In this document: in pieces, positions 23,965 to 32,761 of the stretch
Layout of the letters: every line of letters starts with the position of its first letter
Position numbering within the stretch: position 1 is the first letter of the stretch
Source: Candidatus Zipacnadia bacterium
GTDB lineage: Bacteria > Armatimonadota > Zipacnadia > Zipacnadales > UBA5352
Reading direction: 5' to 3'
Length of the DNA stretch: 37,316 nt
NCBI GenBank assembly: GCA_029820295.1
Contig: JALGVA010000035.1
Coordinates: 1 to 37,316, forward strand
The notes under the pieces: generated by a model
Told to the model about the DNA's origin: nothing
The model's input: the letters and a program-made list of their open reading frames with translations, nothing else
The model's database searches: none
Position numbers and translations under genes: made by a program

Positions 23965-26106
23965 TTACCGGAGCTGCCCGGCCCACTCGCGGAGCAGCTC
24001 CGCAGTGTCTTCGGCGGCGGCGATGTCCCCGCCCACGGGGTCGAAGCGATCGCGCGGGAACTTGCTGCGGATGTGTGCCGTCAGCTCCGCCCAGCAGGCG
24101 GCCACCTCCGCCCCATCGCCGGTCTGCAGCGCCTCCCACGACAGCGCCAGTCCCACGCAGAAACGGCGCCCCAGCTCCAGGCAGCATCGCAGCCAGTCAA
24201 GGTCCTCGCAGGTTCCCGCCAGGGGATCGCCGCAGGCGAGGGCCTCCTCGACCTGCGCCAGCGCCGCTGACGTGGCGCGCCGGCGAGCGCGCCAGTGCTG
24301 TCCGCGTGTGGTGGCGTCGATGTCGCCGGGCGCTCGCAGCCGTGCTGCCTCGCGCGTGATCGTGTGCCAGGTCATCGCGACCGGGCGGTCTTCAGGCGCG
24401 GTCGCGGCGAACACCTGCGCGAGATGCGAACCGGCGCAGGGGCCGTAGAGCAGCTCGCAGGCTCGCGCCAGCAGGCCGCCCTGGCCGAAGACTTCCGGAG
24501 GGCACAGCGTCCCCGAACGCGACGCCTCAAGCTGCGCCATCGCCTCTGCCTGGCCGTCGGCCACGGGAGCGGCGCCCGGGGCGTCGGCGTTCCAGGCGTA
24601 CTGTGCGGCCACGACCTGGGCGGGCTCGGCGACGCCGCCGAAGTGGACGCTGTAGATGGTCCTGGCGCCGGCGAAGTAGCGGTTGAGCGTGGGCGAGGCC
24701 GACACGGGTTGGTCGCTGTGGTAGGCATCACCGCCGCAGAAGGCGACCACGAATACGCCGTGCCCCGCGCCGACGGCATCGAGACGCTCCGCCAGCTCCC
24801 GCACACGCGGCCGGCCACTCGCCTCGGAGAGCAGCAGCTCGCGAACACCGAACTGCACGTTCGCCGCCGGGCCGATCAGCCGCGAGACCGTCTCGAAGTA
24901 GCGGCATTCGGCCTGCCGGTCCTCGTCGGCTTCATCGGCGGCGGCGTAGACCGGACCGACGAAGACCAGCCCGCAGTCGCGTGCGGCGTGGTAGTCGCCG
25001 TCGTCGCTGGCGATCGCGCCGACCGCGTCCACCACGCGCCGGAACCACGCCGCATACGCCCCGGCCATGCCATCGGGCGCGGTCGCGTCATCGCTGGGCC
25101 AGCGTCGGCGGCACTCGTCGCAGCGCCGCAGCCACGCGTGCGTGGCGCCCTGCCAGCGGCCGGCGTCGATGTCGTGGATGTAGAGCAGGCCCGGCTCGCA
25201 CGCGGCGACGAAGCGGGTCAGCTCGGCGAGCTTGGCGTCCTGCAGGCCCTCATTCGACAGGCAGGTGCCCCAGTGCCATGACTCCTCGTAGTGCGGCTCG
25301 CCGATGCAATCGTAGAGCGGGCCGTCGGGCCAGGGGCGGCGGTTCTCGAAGGCCCGGCCCATGTACGGCGCGGCGTAGAGTTCGGACTGCTGGTAGACGA
25401 AGCCGTAGCCGCCGCCGTAGCCGGTGTGCGCGAGCCGGATGCCGCGCTCGCGGGCATAGCGGGCCAACGCGCGCACTTCCTGCGCGTAGCCGGGCACGCG
25501 CTCGGGATCCCAGCCGAAGCCGTCGAACCAGACGAGGTTGAGCTTGCAGCGCGCGGCCAGGTCGAGCTTGCGACGCAGCCGCGCGAACAGGGCCTCGCGG
25601 CCATCGCCGCGCTCGTAGGCCCAGCGGTTGATCTCGACGTTGAGCAGCCAGTCCGCGGCGCGCAGGGCGAAGTCGGGCCGGTCCTCGACACGCCCTCGCC
25701 GCATGCCATCGGGGCCGATGAGCTGCAGGGCGGTCGCGGCGGCGTGGCGCAGGCCATCGCCGGTCAGTGCGGTCAGGATAGCGCGCTCCTCGCCCACGTC
25801 GAGGACATAGCCCTGCGCCCGCCCGAGCGGCGTCGCGAAGGCGGTCGAGCGCCTCCAGGCGATGTCCGCCAAGCCCACGTGGGTCAGGTCGTCAAGCAGG
25901 CCGATGATGACCTGTGCGTCGGTGGCACGCTCGGCCGGCCGGCAGGCGACGCCCTGCTCTATCTCGAGCTGATCTGCGAGCCAGCGCGCAGCCCGGACCG
26001 CCTCCTCGCCCCCGACGGCGGCGACAGTGAGCGACTCCGCGAGCGGGAGTGCGCCGTCCGCGAACTCCATCGACTTCGGCGTGGGCAGGACCTCGGGTGG
26101 CCGCAT
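23965..26106 (-). CDS. GH20-like (hexosaminidase-type) putative glycosidase
   Basis: The start is ATG 26106 (MRPPEVLPTPKSMEF), with GAGG 8 bases upstream; a much longer frame reaching 27417 is antisense to the next gene and is rejected. The 713-residue product opens with a domain like the N-terminal beta-alpha domain of GH20 enzymes: VLPTPKSMEF, then AQVIIGLLDD and GYVLDV, then the helix GLRHAAATALQLI. The barrel region has FALRAADWLLNVEINRWAY, KLNLVWFDGFGWDP and LLYIHDIDAGRW, then a Cys pair (RRCDECRRRW). I cannot identify the usual GH20 catalytic Asp-Glu pair with confidence, so activity on N-acetylhexosamines is only inferred. No signal peptide is visible. It is head-to-head with the secreted protein at 26251. 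Confidence 0.65.
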   Translation of the reverse strand: MRPPEVLPTPKSMEFADGALPLAESLTVAAVGGEEAVRAARWLADQLEIEQGVACRPAERATDAQVIIGLLDDLTHVGLADIAWRRSTAFATPLGRAQGYVLDVGEERAILTALTGDGLRHAAATALQLIGPDGMRRGRVEDRPDFALRAADWLLNVEINRWAYERGDGREALFARLRRKLDLAARCKLNLVWFDGFGWDPERVPGYAQEVRALARYARERGIRLAHTGYGGGYGFVYQQSELYAAPYMGRAFENRRPWPDGPLYDCIGEPHYEESWHWGTCLSNEGLQDAKLAELTRFVAACEPGLLYIHDIDAGRWQGATHAWLRRCDECRRRWPSDDATAPDGMAGAYAAWFRRVVDAVGAIASDDGDYHAARDCGLVFVGPVYAAADEADEDRQAECRYFETVSRLIGPAANVQFGVRELLLSEASGRPRVRELAERLDAVGAGHGVFVVAFCGGDAYHSDQPVSASPTLNRYFAGARTIYSVHFGGVAEPAQVVAAQYAWNADAPGAAPVADGQAEAMAQLEASRSGTLCPPEVFGQGGLLARACELLYGPCAGSHLAQVFAATAPEDRPVAMTWHTITREAARLRAPGDIDATTRGQHWRARRRATSAALAQVEEALACGDPLAGTCEDLDWLRCCLELGRRFCVGLALSWEALQTGDGAEVAACWAELTAHIRSKFPRDRFDPVGGDIAAAEDTAELLREWAGQLR

Positions 26107-26250
26107 GACGGATCGCCTCAGACTCGCGGATGGACGCGCCCCGCGCAGTTCCCTCGGCGGCGCGCCGGGTCCTCCGCCTGGGCGCAGGTGCGGGCGTGTG
26201 GTCGGCGAAGTGATGGCGGAGACCAAGTGCCGCCCGATGGGGTGACGACA

Positions 26251-28641
26251 ATGCGCGCGTTGCTGATGGCGGGCCTCGTGGCCCTGCCGCTGACCGCCTG
26301 GGGGCAGGCGGGCAACTGGATCGACAACGGGGACTTCGAGGCCGATGAGCCGGTCCTGTGGGCCACGGGGGTGATCGACCGCGAGGTAGTGCACTCGGGG
26401 CAGGGCGCGTTGCGCGTGGACATGCCCGCCGGAGAGACCAACCACTCCGCGCGCTACGGCGATGGCGTCGAGGTCAACCAGAGCGAGGCGGCGCCGGTGA
26501 TGGCCGCGTTCTGGGTTCGCCTGGAGGCCACGAAGCAGACCGGGGCGATCCGCGGGGGCGTGACCTTCCACACCGAGTTCCGCGAAGGCCCGATGCTGGC
26601 GTGGTACGCGCCCTTCGAGATCAGGCCCGAGGCCAACGGAAGCTGGGTCTACTGCGAGGCGCGCTGGGTGCCCAAGGCGCCCATCACGCGCATGCGCCCG
26701 TCGGTCTACATGCGGGGCTTCGAGGGCTCCATCTACGTGGATGACATCTACCTCGGCCCCGTGACGGAGCTGCCCGTGATCGAGCGCACCACCATCCCGG
26801 TCGCGGTCACCGGCACCGCCGGGCGCTTCACCGACTGGCCGCGGTTCGAGATCACGCGCTTCGAACCGACCGCGCAGGTCTTCCACTTCGTCAGCCCGGA
26901 CGAGACCAACCTCGAGCTGGTGTGCGACATCGACGTGACGCGCACCGCGCCCATCTACCTCACCTCGGAGTGGGGCAGCCAGTACTGGACGCTCCGCCGC
27001 ACCGACCGGCCGGCGCTGGCGGAGATCTACACGGATGAGCGGCTCGATCTGTCCGCGCCCGGCGTGCACACGGTGCCGCTGACCATGTGCGGCGCCTCGC
27101 ACGGGAACGCCGGAGAACTGTCTCCGGGCGGGTGGGCCGTCATCACCGAGCGCTTCAAGAGCTTCCTGATCTACGGCACCGAGCAGCCCGAGGGCGAGCC
27201 CTACGTCGATGCGCGCACCGGCGCGACCTTCAGCTACTGGGACTCGGTGAAGCTCGACCCGTTGAGCCTCGCGGTCGGCCCGTCGGGCGTGGCGGCGCCG
27301 TTCTCGCTGGCCGACCTGAGCGCGTACGCCGTCGAGGTCACCGCGCGCCGGACAGCGCAGGGCGTGGCGGTCACGCCGACGCTGCGCGACGCACAGGGCA
27401 CGGTAGTGCCGCTGCACGGGCTGAGCTTGACGGTCCGAGCCGGCGATCGGCGGGCTGAGCTGCGGGAGCAGGTCGGCCCTGATGGCATGCCCACGGGCGA
27501 CTATGTCTGGGCGAACGATGGCGATGCGCCGAACGAGGTCGCGGTCGGCGGGAGGGTGCGGCTGGCGACGCCAGACGGCCTGGTCGAGGAGCCCATCGCG
27601 GCGACCGTGCCGGTCGGCGAGGCGCCGCCTGAGACGGGCGATCTGCCGCCGCTGGAGCTGGTCGGCTGGGGCTCGGGCTCATACGAGGTCGCCGAGGCCC
27701 CCGGCGAGGGCGCGGAGAGCATCCGGCGGCTGGTGGCGGATGCGGCCGCGGCGGGGGTGCGCCGGCTGGTGTTCGGCGCGCGCGGCACACGCGGCGACGC
27801 CTACATGAGCGAGATCTCGAACTCCGAGCCGCCCGAGTACGACCGGCTCGCGCTGGCGGTCGAGGAGGGCCGGCGCCAGGGCGTGGCCATCTACGCGGGC
27901 TATGCGCTGGGCTGGGCGCAGGAGGTGGACCTGGCCGCGCACCCGGACTGGGCGATGATCCGCGCCGACGACTCGCCGGATACCTGGTACTGCTACAACA
28001 ACCCGCAGGTCCGGGCCTTCCACGCCGCGCTGGTGGCGGAGATCGTGCGCAACTACGACGTCGCGGGCATCGCGCTGGACGCCTGCCGGCCGGGCGGGGG
28101 CTGCTTCTGCCCGCGCTGCCGGGCGCTGTTTGCGGAGCGCTACGGGCGCAGCCTCGACGACGTGGACGCCTATGACCCCGACTGGGTGGAGTTCCAGCGC
28201 GACAGCATCACGGCCTACATGGCGGAGCTGCGCGACGCGGTGCGCGGGGCGCGGGCCGACGCCGAGCTGGCGGGTTACGTGTGGGCGCGGCTGGCGCCGG
28301 ACGCGGACCGGGCGAAGCAGGACTGGCCGCGCTGGCTGGCCGAGGACATCTTCGACTGGGTGTGCGTCGGCCAGTACACCGCAAGCACGCCGCTGTTCCG
28401 CGCCGAGTGCCGCACCCTCAAGATACTGGCCGACGAGCACCTGGGCGGCGACACCTCGCGCATCTGGCCGCTACTGGGCGTGACCTACATCCAGCACGCC
28501 TGGCCGAGCCACGCGCTGGCCGATCAGGTGATCGACCAGCAGCTTCGCGCGGCGCGTGAGGAAGGACTGGTGCGCGCGGGCTATTTCCCGTTCCACGGCA
28601 TCCGCACGCACCTGGCGACGTCGGCGGCGCACACGCAGTAG
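26251..28641 (+). CDS. Secreted CBM plus GHL-type TIM-barrel protein
   Basis: The ATG at 26251 has GGGGTGA upstream and begins a signal peptide (MRALLMAGLVALPLTAWG, then QAGNW). Residues 20-170 (GNWIDNGDFEADEP, then EVVHSGQGALRVDMP, then GSIYVDDIYLGPV) form a carbohydrate-binding-like sandwich. A beta-rich middle follows to about 460. The C-terminal TIM barrel (about 475-790) holds FGARGTRGDAYMSEISN, then AIYAGYALGW, then VAGIALDACRPGG. The Cys cluster GCFCPRC (about 616) is followed by RALFAERYG, as in GHL6/GHL10-like putative hydrolases. The 796-residue product is probably an extracellular or periplasmic glycan-binding hydrolase. The ORF could start at 25291 only by reading antisense to the GH20-like gene. 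Confidence 0.75.
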   Translation: MRALLMAGLVALPLTAWGQAGNWIDNGDFEADEPVLWATGVIDREVVHSGQGALRVDMPAGETNHSARYGDGVEVNQSEAAPVMAAFWVRLEATKQTGAIRGGVTFHTEFREGPMLAWYAPFEIRPEANGSWVYCEARWVPKAPITRMRPSVYMRGFEGSIYVDDIYLGPVTELPVIERTTIPVAVTGTAGRFTDWPRFEITRFEPTAQVFHFVSPDETNLELVCDIDVTRTAPIYLTSEWGSQYWTLRRTDRPALAEIYTDERLDLSAPGVHTVPLTMCGASHGNAGELSPGGWAVITERFKSFLIYGTEQPEGEPYVDARTGATFSYWDSVKLDPLSLAVGPSGVAAPFSLADLSAYAVEVTARRTAQGVAVTPTLRDAQGTVVPLHGLSLTVRAGDRRAELREQVGPDGMPTGDYVWANDGDAPNEVAVGGRVRLATPDGLVEEPIAATVPVGEAPPETGDLPPLELVGWGSGSYEVAEAPGEGAESIRRLVADAAAAGVRRLVFGARGTRGDAYMSEISNSEPPEYDRLALAVEEGRRQGVAIYAGYALGWAQEVDLAAHPDWAMIRADDSPDTWYCYNNPQVRAFHAALVAEIVRNYDVAGIALDACRPGGGCFCPRCRALFAERYGRSLDDVDAYDPDWVEFQRDSITAYMAELRDAVRGARADAELAGYVWARLAPDADRAKQDWPRWLAEDIFDWVCVGQYTASTPLFRAECRTLKILADEHLGGDTSRIWPLLGVTYIQHAWPSHALADQVIDQQLRAAREEGLVRAGYFPFHGIRTHLATSAAHTQ

Positions 28642-28652
28642 CCGCCAGGTAT

Positions 28653-28694
28653 CAGCTACCAGCGTCCAGCTACCAGCGTTCAGCTACCAGCGAC
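28653..28694 (+). repeat. Three tandem 14-bp units
   Basis: CAGCTACCAGCGTC, CAGCTACCAGCGTT and CAGCTACCAGCGAC follow one another without spacers. Only the last two bases vary. Confidence 0.9.
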
Positions 28695-28714
28695 GGCAAC
28701 GACGAGGGCAGCGC

Positions 28715-28767
28715 GGGCCTTCGGCCCCCCCCCTGGCGAGGGCGCCGGGGGCACAACAACAACAGCC
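28715..28767 (+). repeat. Family A hairpin repeat, copy 3
   Basis: The first hairpin is GGGCC, TTC loop, GGCCC (28715-28727). A GC stem around CTGGCGAGGGCGCC follows, then the tail GGGGGCACAACAACAACAGCC. It sits between two convergent genes, as copy 1 does. Confidence 0.7.
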
Positions 28768-28830
28768 GCGTCGTCAGACGGGGCGGCGCTCCCGCCCCGC
28801 CCGCCCGTTGGCGCTAAGAGAGCACCGCGC

Positions 28831-31800
28831 CTACCAGTAGAGCTTCAGCATGTCCGTGTCGAGCAGCGGCAGCACCAGGTGGATGGTGTCGCCATCGGCC
28901 TGGAAGGACAAGTCGCCGTAGCGGACGCTCTCCACGCGCGCCGGGATACGCGGGACCCGCACGGTCACCGCCAGCGCATCGGTCGGCTGCAGCGAGTAGT
29001 TTGCCAGCGTCACCACCGCGCCGCGCTCGCCCTCCAGGTAGAACGCCTCAATGAGCGGCCGGCTCAGCGCCACCGGCTTGCGGGCCCCCGCGTGCTCGGC
29101 CGCCAGCAGCAGCAGCTCGCGCTCGGCCGTCGGATACTCCCACGGGTTGTAGCTCAGCTCCTGCGGCTCCAGGTTGGCGAAGCTGCCGCGCAGCATCAGG
29201 TCCATCGCGTCATCCTCGCGCGGCGCCGGCGAGCCGAGCGCGTCACGCTTCGCCAGCGCCGCGTGGATGTAGCTGATCCCCGGCAGCATCCCGCAGGCGA
29301 AGACCGTGCCCTCCCCGGCGGCCACGCGCACCAGCGCCGGCGCGCGGTCGTCGAAGCGCGCCAGCACCCGCTCGCCGGAGATCTCCTGCCGCACTCCGAA
29401 CACGCCCATCTCCGCTCCGCGGAACTCGGCACCATCCTGCGCTTCCAGATTCGCGAGGTAGCGGCCGGGCCCCAGGTGCGTCTGCAGCGTCCGCACCTCG
29501 CCGCGCTGCAGGTCCAGCGCCTCATCAAGCGGGCGCGCCGGGCGGTTGTACTCGTCGGCGACCGCCGCGCCGGCTGCAAGATAGAGCGTCCCGCCGGCGT
29601 GCACCCACTCCGCGATCGGCCCGGCGGCCGAGCTGTGCAGGTTGGGGCCGAAGACGTAGAGCGCCCGGTAGCCCTCCAGGGCGCCGGCGGCGACCTGCTC
29701 CTCGCTCAGGAAGTCTACGGGCACCTGCGCGTGGATCAGCGCCAGGTAGGAGTGCATGCGGTCGTGACCGTAGAGGTCGTTGACGCCGACGGTCCAGATG
29801 TCGGAGGTGGTCGAGTAGAGGAAGGCCACGTCCGCCCGAACGCGCCGGGCCTGCATGAGCAGGTCCTCGGCGCCGCCGATCTCCCGGGAGAGTTCGGTCA
29901 TCGGGTGGTACATCTCGCCGCGCAGGTACCAGTTGGGCTCGTGGCCCGCGTACTGCGGGCCGTAGGCGAAGCTCTGCAGCACCCGGGCGCCGCGGCCCAG
30001 GCTACTGTAGGCCTTGAGCTTCACATCCAGCGGCGTGCGCCCGTAGCTGGTGATCACGTACATGCCGATGGGCTGGCCGCGTTCGGCGGTGGCGGCGCGC
30101 AGCAGGTCCACGTTGTAGCCGCAGCACTGGTAGGTGGAGGAGATGTTCGACCAGTCCTCGCTCCAGGCCATGGTCAGCGCCCCGGTGCCGAAGATGTGGA
30201 AGTAGTCGGCGCCCTGCGCGTACATGTTGGCTGAGTAGACCGCGCCGTCGCTGAAGTTCACCGTCGCCGGCGGCGGGCCGGGGAAGGCGTCACTGATCTC
30301 CCGCGTCTGCAGGCGCAGGAAGTCGGCGAAGGCCTTCGGGCGGAAGCGCTGCGACCAGTAGTAGAGCGCCGGCGCGCTCTCGCGTGCGTCGGCGGTCACC
30401 GGCGCGACCTCGTCCCAGGTCGCCGCCCCCAGCTCCTCCAGCGGCACACGCATCTCATCGCGCAGCCAGGCCCGGAAGGCCTCGGCGCACACCGCGCACG
30501 AGGCGGCGTGCTCGAGCGACCGCGCGCCCGGCTCGTCCATGAACATGACGACCGTCGGCGGCTCGTCCCAGCCGGCGGCGGACTGCGCGATGCGCTCGCG
30601 GATGCGCTCGACCTGTGGCTGCAGGTAGCAGTCATTGTCCATGTACCACGACGTAGTGCCGGTGCGCGTGGCGAAGAAGCCCAGCGAGCGCATCATCTCG
30701 TCCGGGCGGTCGGAGCTGCCGTTGAAGCCCATCTGCGCGGCGATGCGGTACTCGGCCTCACGGATGTCGGGCGCGAACAGACCCGCGCGCAGGCCCATCG
30801 ACAGGAAGAACGGGAACAGCTCGGGCCGGCTGCCGAAGGTCACCTCGGGGACGATCGAGGCCAGAGCCACGTTCCGCTCCACGAAGTCGCGGTCGCAGAC
30901 GAGCTGATCGGCGGTGTCGGCGTTGAGCACGCCCGGGGTGATGACCACCAGCCCCGCGCCCGGGCCCTCGCGGTGGAAGGACTTCACGATGGCGTCGTCG
31001 CCCGGCGCGGTGGCGAAGTCGAAGGTGGCGTCGAGCGCGGGCAGCCACTCATCGTAGGAGTACCTCTCCGCCCCGCGCAGCTCCAGCCGCGCGCCGCGGT
31101 CCTCGTGGATCGCCGGAGTGATGTCGCACCAGGGGGTCGACTCGCCGGCGGTCAGGAAGCTACGCGCGCCGCCCGACGGCGCGACCCGCTGCTCGAAGCC
31201 GTCCTTCGAGAGCGAGAAGTGCATGTACCAGGGCGCGCGGAAGTGGTCGGCGAAGCAGTGGATGTAGATCGGGGGCGTCTCGGTGAGCCCGAGGGTGACG
31301 CGCAGCCAGGTCTTCGGCTGGAAGTCGGCGACGTCGGGCTCGTACTCGGGGTCGGCGCTGAGTACGATCACGTCCACGTAGCGTGTCCAGCCCGAGCAGT
31401 CGATGGGCTCGAGCTTGCTCAGCTCCACGCGCGCCTCGCCCGCGGGCAGGTCGGCCTGGCAGCGGCTCCAGCGGTACTCGTGGATGCGCCCCGGTGGATC
31501 GTCCGGCGGCTCCTCGTCGAAACGGCCCTCGGCGAGCGTCTCGTCGCCGCGTCGGATGCTCAGCGCGAAGGCGCCGCGGTTGTAGCCGCGCTCATCGCCG
31601 GCCATGACCGTGTGCCGCACCCAGATGACGTAGTGGCCGGCCTCGGGGATGGTGACCTCGTGCGTCGCGATGCCTTCGCCGCCGGTCGCGCCCCACAGGT
31701 GGCGCAGGCCGCTGTCGGGGGCGTAGCGGTCGGTCTGCTCGCGCGCGACCCAGGCCTCGGTGTCGCACGCGAGGTCCTCGGCCTGCAGCACGACAGGCTC

Positions 31801-31863
31801 CGCGCAGGCCGCGCCCGCGATGGTGATGGCGAGCGCCATGTGGAGGCGGTGCAGCGTTCTCAT
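28831..31863 (-). CDS. Secreted CBM plus GH42-like glycosidase
   Basis: The start at 31863 has a strong ribosome site (GGGAGGAACGCC before ATG). A signal peptide (MRTLHRLHMALAITIAGAACA) is followed by a CBM6/35-like sugar-binding module at about 24-170 (VVLQAEDLACDTEAW, then IPEAGHYVIWVRH). After a beta-rich region comes a GH42-type barrel (about 330-690): SWYMDNDCYLQPQ, then VVMFMDEPG with Asp443-Glu444 at the acid/base position, then SCAVCAEAFRAWLRDEM, the GH42 Cys region. A glutamine-amidotransferase-like trimerisation domain (ALYVFGPNLHSS, then VHAGGTLYLAAGAAVA) and a beta C-terminus complete the 1010 residues. It probably acts on galactosides or related glycans outside the cytoplasm. It is divergent from the pseudopilin gene. 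Confidence 0.78.
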   Translation of the reverse strand: MRTLHRLHMALAITIAGAACAEPVVLQAEDLACDTEAWVAREQTDRYAPDSGLRHLWGATGGEGIATHEVTIPEAGHYVIWVRHTVMAGDERGYNRGAFALSIRRGDETLAEGRFDEEPPDDPPGRIHEYRWSRCQADLPAGEARVELSKLEPIDCSGWTRYVDVIVLSADPEYEPDVADFQPKTWLRVTLGLTETPPIYIHCFADHFRAPWYMHFSLSKDGFEQRVAPSGGARSFLTAGESTPWCDITPAIHEDRGARLELRGAERYSYDEWLPALDATFDFATAPGDDAIVKSFHREGPGAGLVVITPGVLNADTADQLVCDRDFVERNVALASIVPEVTFGSRPELFPFFLSMGLRAGLFAPDIREAEYRIAAQMGFNGSSDRPDEMMRSLGFFATRTGTTSWYMDNDCYLQPQVERIRERIAQSAAGWDEPPTVVMFMDEPGARSLEHAASCAVCAEAFRAWLRDEMRVPLEELGAATWDEVAPVTADARESAPALYYWSQRFRPKAFADFLRLQTREISDAFPGPPPATVNFSDGAVYSANMYAQGADYFHIFGTGALTMAWSEDWSNISSTYQCCGYNVDLLRAATAERGQPIGMYVITSYGRTPLDVKLKAYSSLGRGARVLQSFAYGPQYAGHEPNWYLRGEMYHPMTELSREIGGAEDLLMQARRVRADVAFLYSTTSDIWTVGVNDLYGHDRMHSYLALIHAQVPVDFLSEEQVAAGALEGYRALYVFGPNLHSSAAGPIAEWVHAGGTLYLAAGAAVADEYNRPARPLDEALDLQRGEVRTLQTHLGPGRYLANLEAQDGAEFRGAEMGVFGVRQEISGERVLARFDDRAPALVRVAAGEGTVFACGMLPGISYIHAALAKRDALGSPAPREDDAMDLMLRGSFANLEPQELSYNPWEYPTAERELLLLAAEHAGARKPVALSRPLIEAFYLEGERGAVVTLANYSLQPTDALAVTVRVPRIPARVESVRYGDLSFQADGDTIHLVLPLLDTDMLKLYW

Positions 31864-31993
31864 GGCGTTCCTCCCGGCTGTGTCGGGCCCGCTCTCGCCG
31901 ACTCAATGCGCTTCGTGGTCGCGTGGCACCTCCCGGGGGCCCGCGACCACATGCGCATGAGGCCCCGTGCCCCGCACGAGTCGTGATCTGTTA

Positions 31994-32022
31994 TTGACTG
32001 AGCTGATACGCTATGATATCCT
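31994..32022 (+). promoter_or_regulatory. Sigma-70-type promoter for the pseudopilin operon
   Basis: TTGACT (31994-31999) and TATCCT (32017-32022) are separated by 17 bases, within an AT-richer island (about 31987-32024) that stands out from the surrounding sequence. An alternative -10, TATGAT at 32012-32017, would pair with TTATTG at a 15-base spacing. It is the only clear promoter of this type I see in the window. Confidence 0.6.
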
Positions 32023-32073
32023 TTGGCCTCACGCGCCGACCGCCTGCCGGGACCGAGGGGGCCTTGGATTCCA

Positions 32074-32724
32074 GTGCGCCATGCGGGCTTCACGCTCATC
32101 GAGTTGCTCGTGGTCATCGCCATCATTGCCGTGCTGGCCGCGATCCTCTTCCCCGTCTTCGCCCGCGCGCGTGAGAAGGCCAAGCAGACGAGCTGCCTGA
32201 GCAACCTGAAGCAGCTCGGCACGGCGGCCATCATGTACGCTCAGGACTACGACGAGATGTACCTCACTCACTGCCACCGCCCCGACCTGTCCGGCCCCGT
32301 GCTTGCCTACTGGTTCGAGATGATCCAACCGTACGTGGCCAGCCACCAGGTTCTGGTCTGCCCGACTCACCGCGGCGCCGTGGGGGGTCACGACGTCGTC
32401 GCGAGCTACGGCTACATCTGCACCGGCTTTACCCTTAACCCGGCCAGCGTGAACTATGTGGGCCTGCCCCACTACGGGTCGCTCTCCCAGGTCTACTGCC
32501 CGGCCGAGATGATCATGATCGGCGAGTCCAGCAAGGCCACCTGCCGCGTTTGCCCGCATTACCACGTGCAGGACAGCGAACATATCCCGCCGGTACACCA
32601 CTACCCGGAGGATCTCAGCCGCCACAATGGCGGCGCCAACTACATGTTCTTCGACGGTCACGCGAAGTGGTACCGCTACGAGCAGACGCTGTCGCCGCGC
32701 AATCTGTGGAAGAACGTGCCGTGA
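32074..32724 (+). CDS. Type II/IV pseudopilin-like protein with DUF1559 H-X9-DG end
   Basis: The chosen start is GTG 32074, which gives the short leader MRHAG before the prepilin-peptidase site G/FTLIE, followed by a hydrophobic helix ([19 protein letters not shown]) and [19 protein letters not shown]. The frame could be extended to a TTG at 32023, but that lies against the -10 hexamer. A GA-rich site (GAGGGGG) precedes the GTG at a rather long spacing. The C-terminus contains [17 protein letters not shown], the H-X9-DG motif of DUF1559 pseudopilins common in Planctomycetota and Armatimonadota. These proteins are probably exported and assembled at the cell surface; their job is not settled. 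It is the first gene of a co-directional run with the thioredoxin-fold gene 37 bases downstream. Confidence 0.9.
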   Translation: MRHAGFTLIELLVVIAIIAVLAAILFPVFARAREKAKQTSCLSNLKQLGTAAIMYAQDYDEMYLTHCHRPDLSGPVLAYWFEMIQPYVASHQVLVCPTHRGAVGGHDVVASYGYICTGFTLNPASVNYVGLPHYGSLSQVYCPAEMIMIGESSKATCRVCPHYHVQDSEHIPPVHHYPEDLSRHNGGANYMFFDGHAKWYRYEQTLSPRNLWKNVP

Positions 32725-32761
32725 GCGGCGCGCACCACGCCGCGCGAGCCGGAGGATCGTC

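Larger units (their letters stand above)
28642..28830. other. Convergent intergenic region with tandem and dispersed repeats
   Basis: This 189-base gap holds three 14-bp tandem units (28653-28694) and family A repeat copy 3 (28715-28767), then 60 bases without a visible signal. There is no reading frame of note. Confidence 0.6.

Noticed and set aside
26107-27417. N-terminal extension of the GH20-like frame
   Set aside because: It is antisense to the secreted CBM-barrel gene, and the conserved part starts at 26106.
28653-28694. CRISPR array
   Set aside because: The repeats are 14 bp, contiguous and without spacers, and no cas gene is present.
31801-31863. Lipoprotein signal in the GH42-like protein
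   Set aside because: The sequence before Cys20 is GAA, which lacks the Leu/Ile/Val expected at -3 of a lipobox; an ordinary signal peptide cut after ACA fits better.
32023-32073. TTG start for the pseudopilin
   Set aside because: It would begin at the -10 hexamer of the only good promoter and add 17 residues not typical of prepilin leaders; GTG 32074 gives a normal leader.
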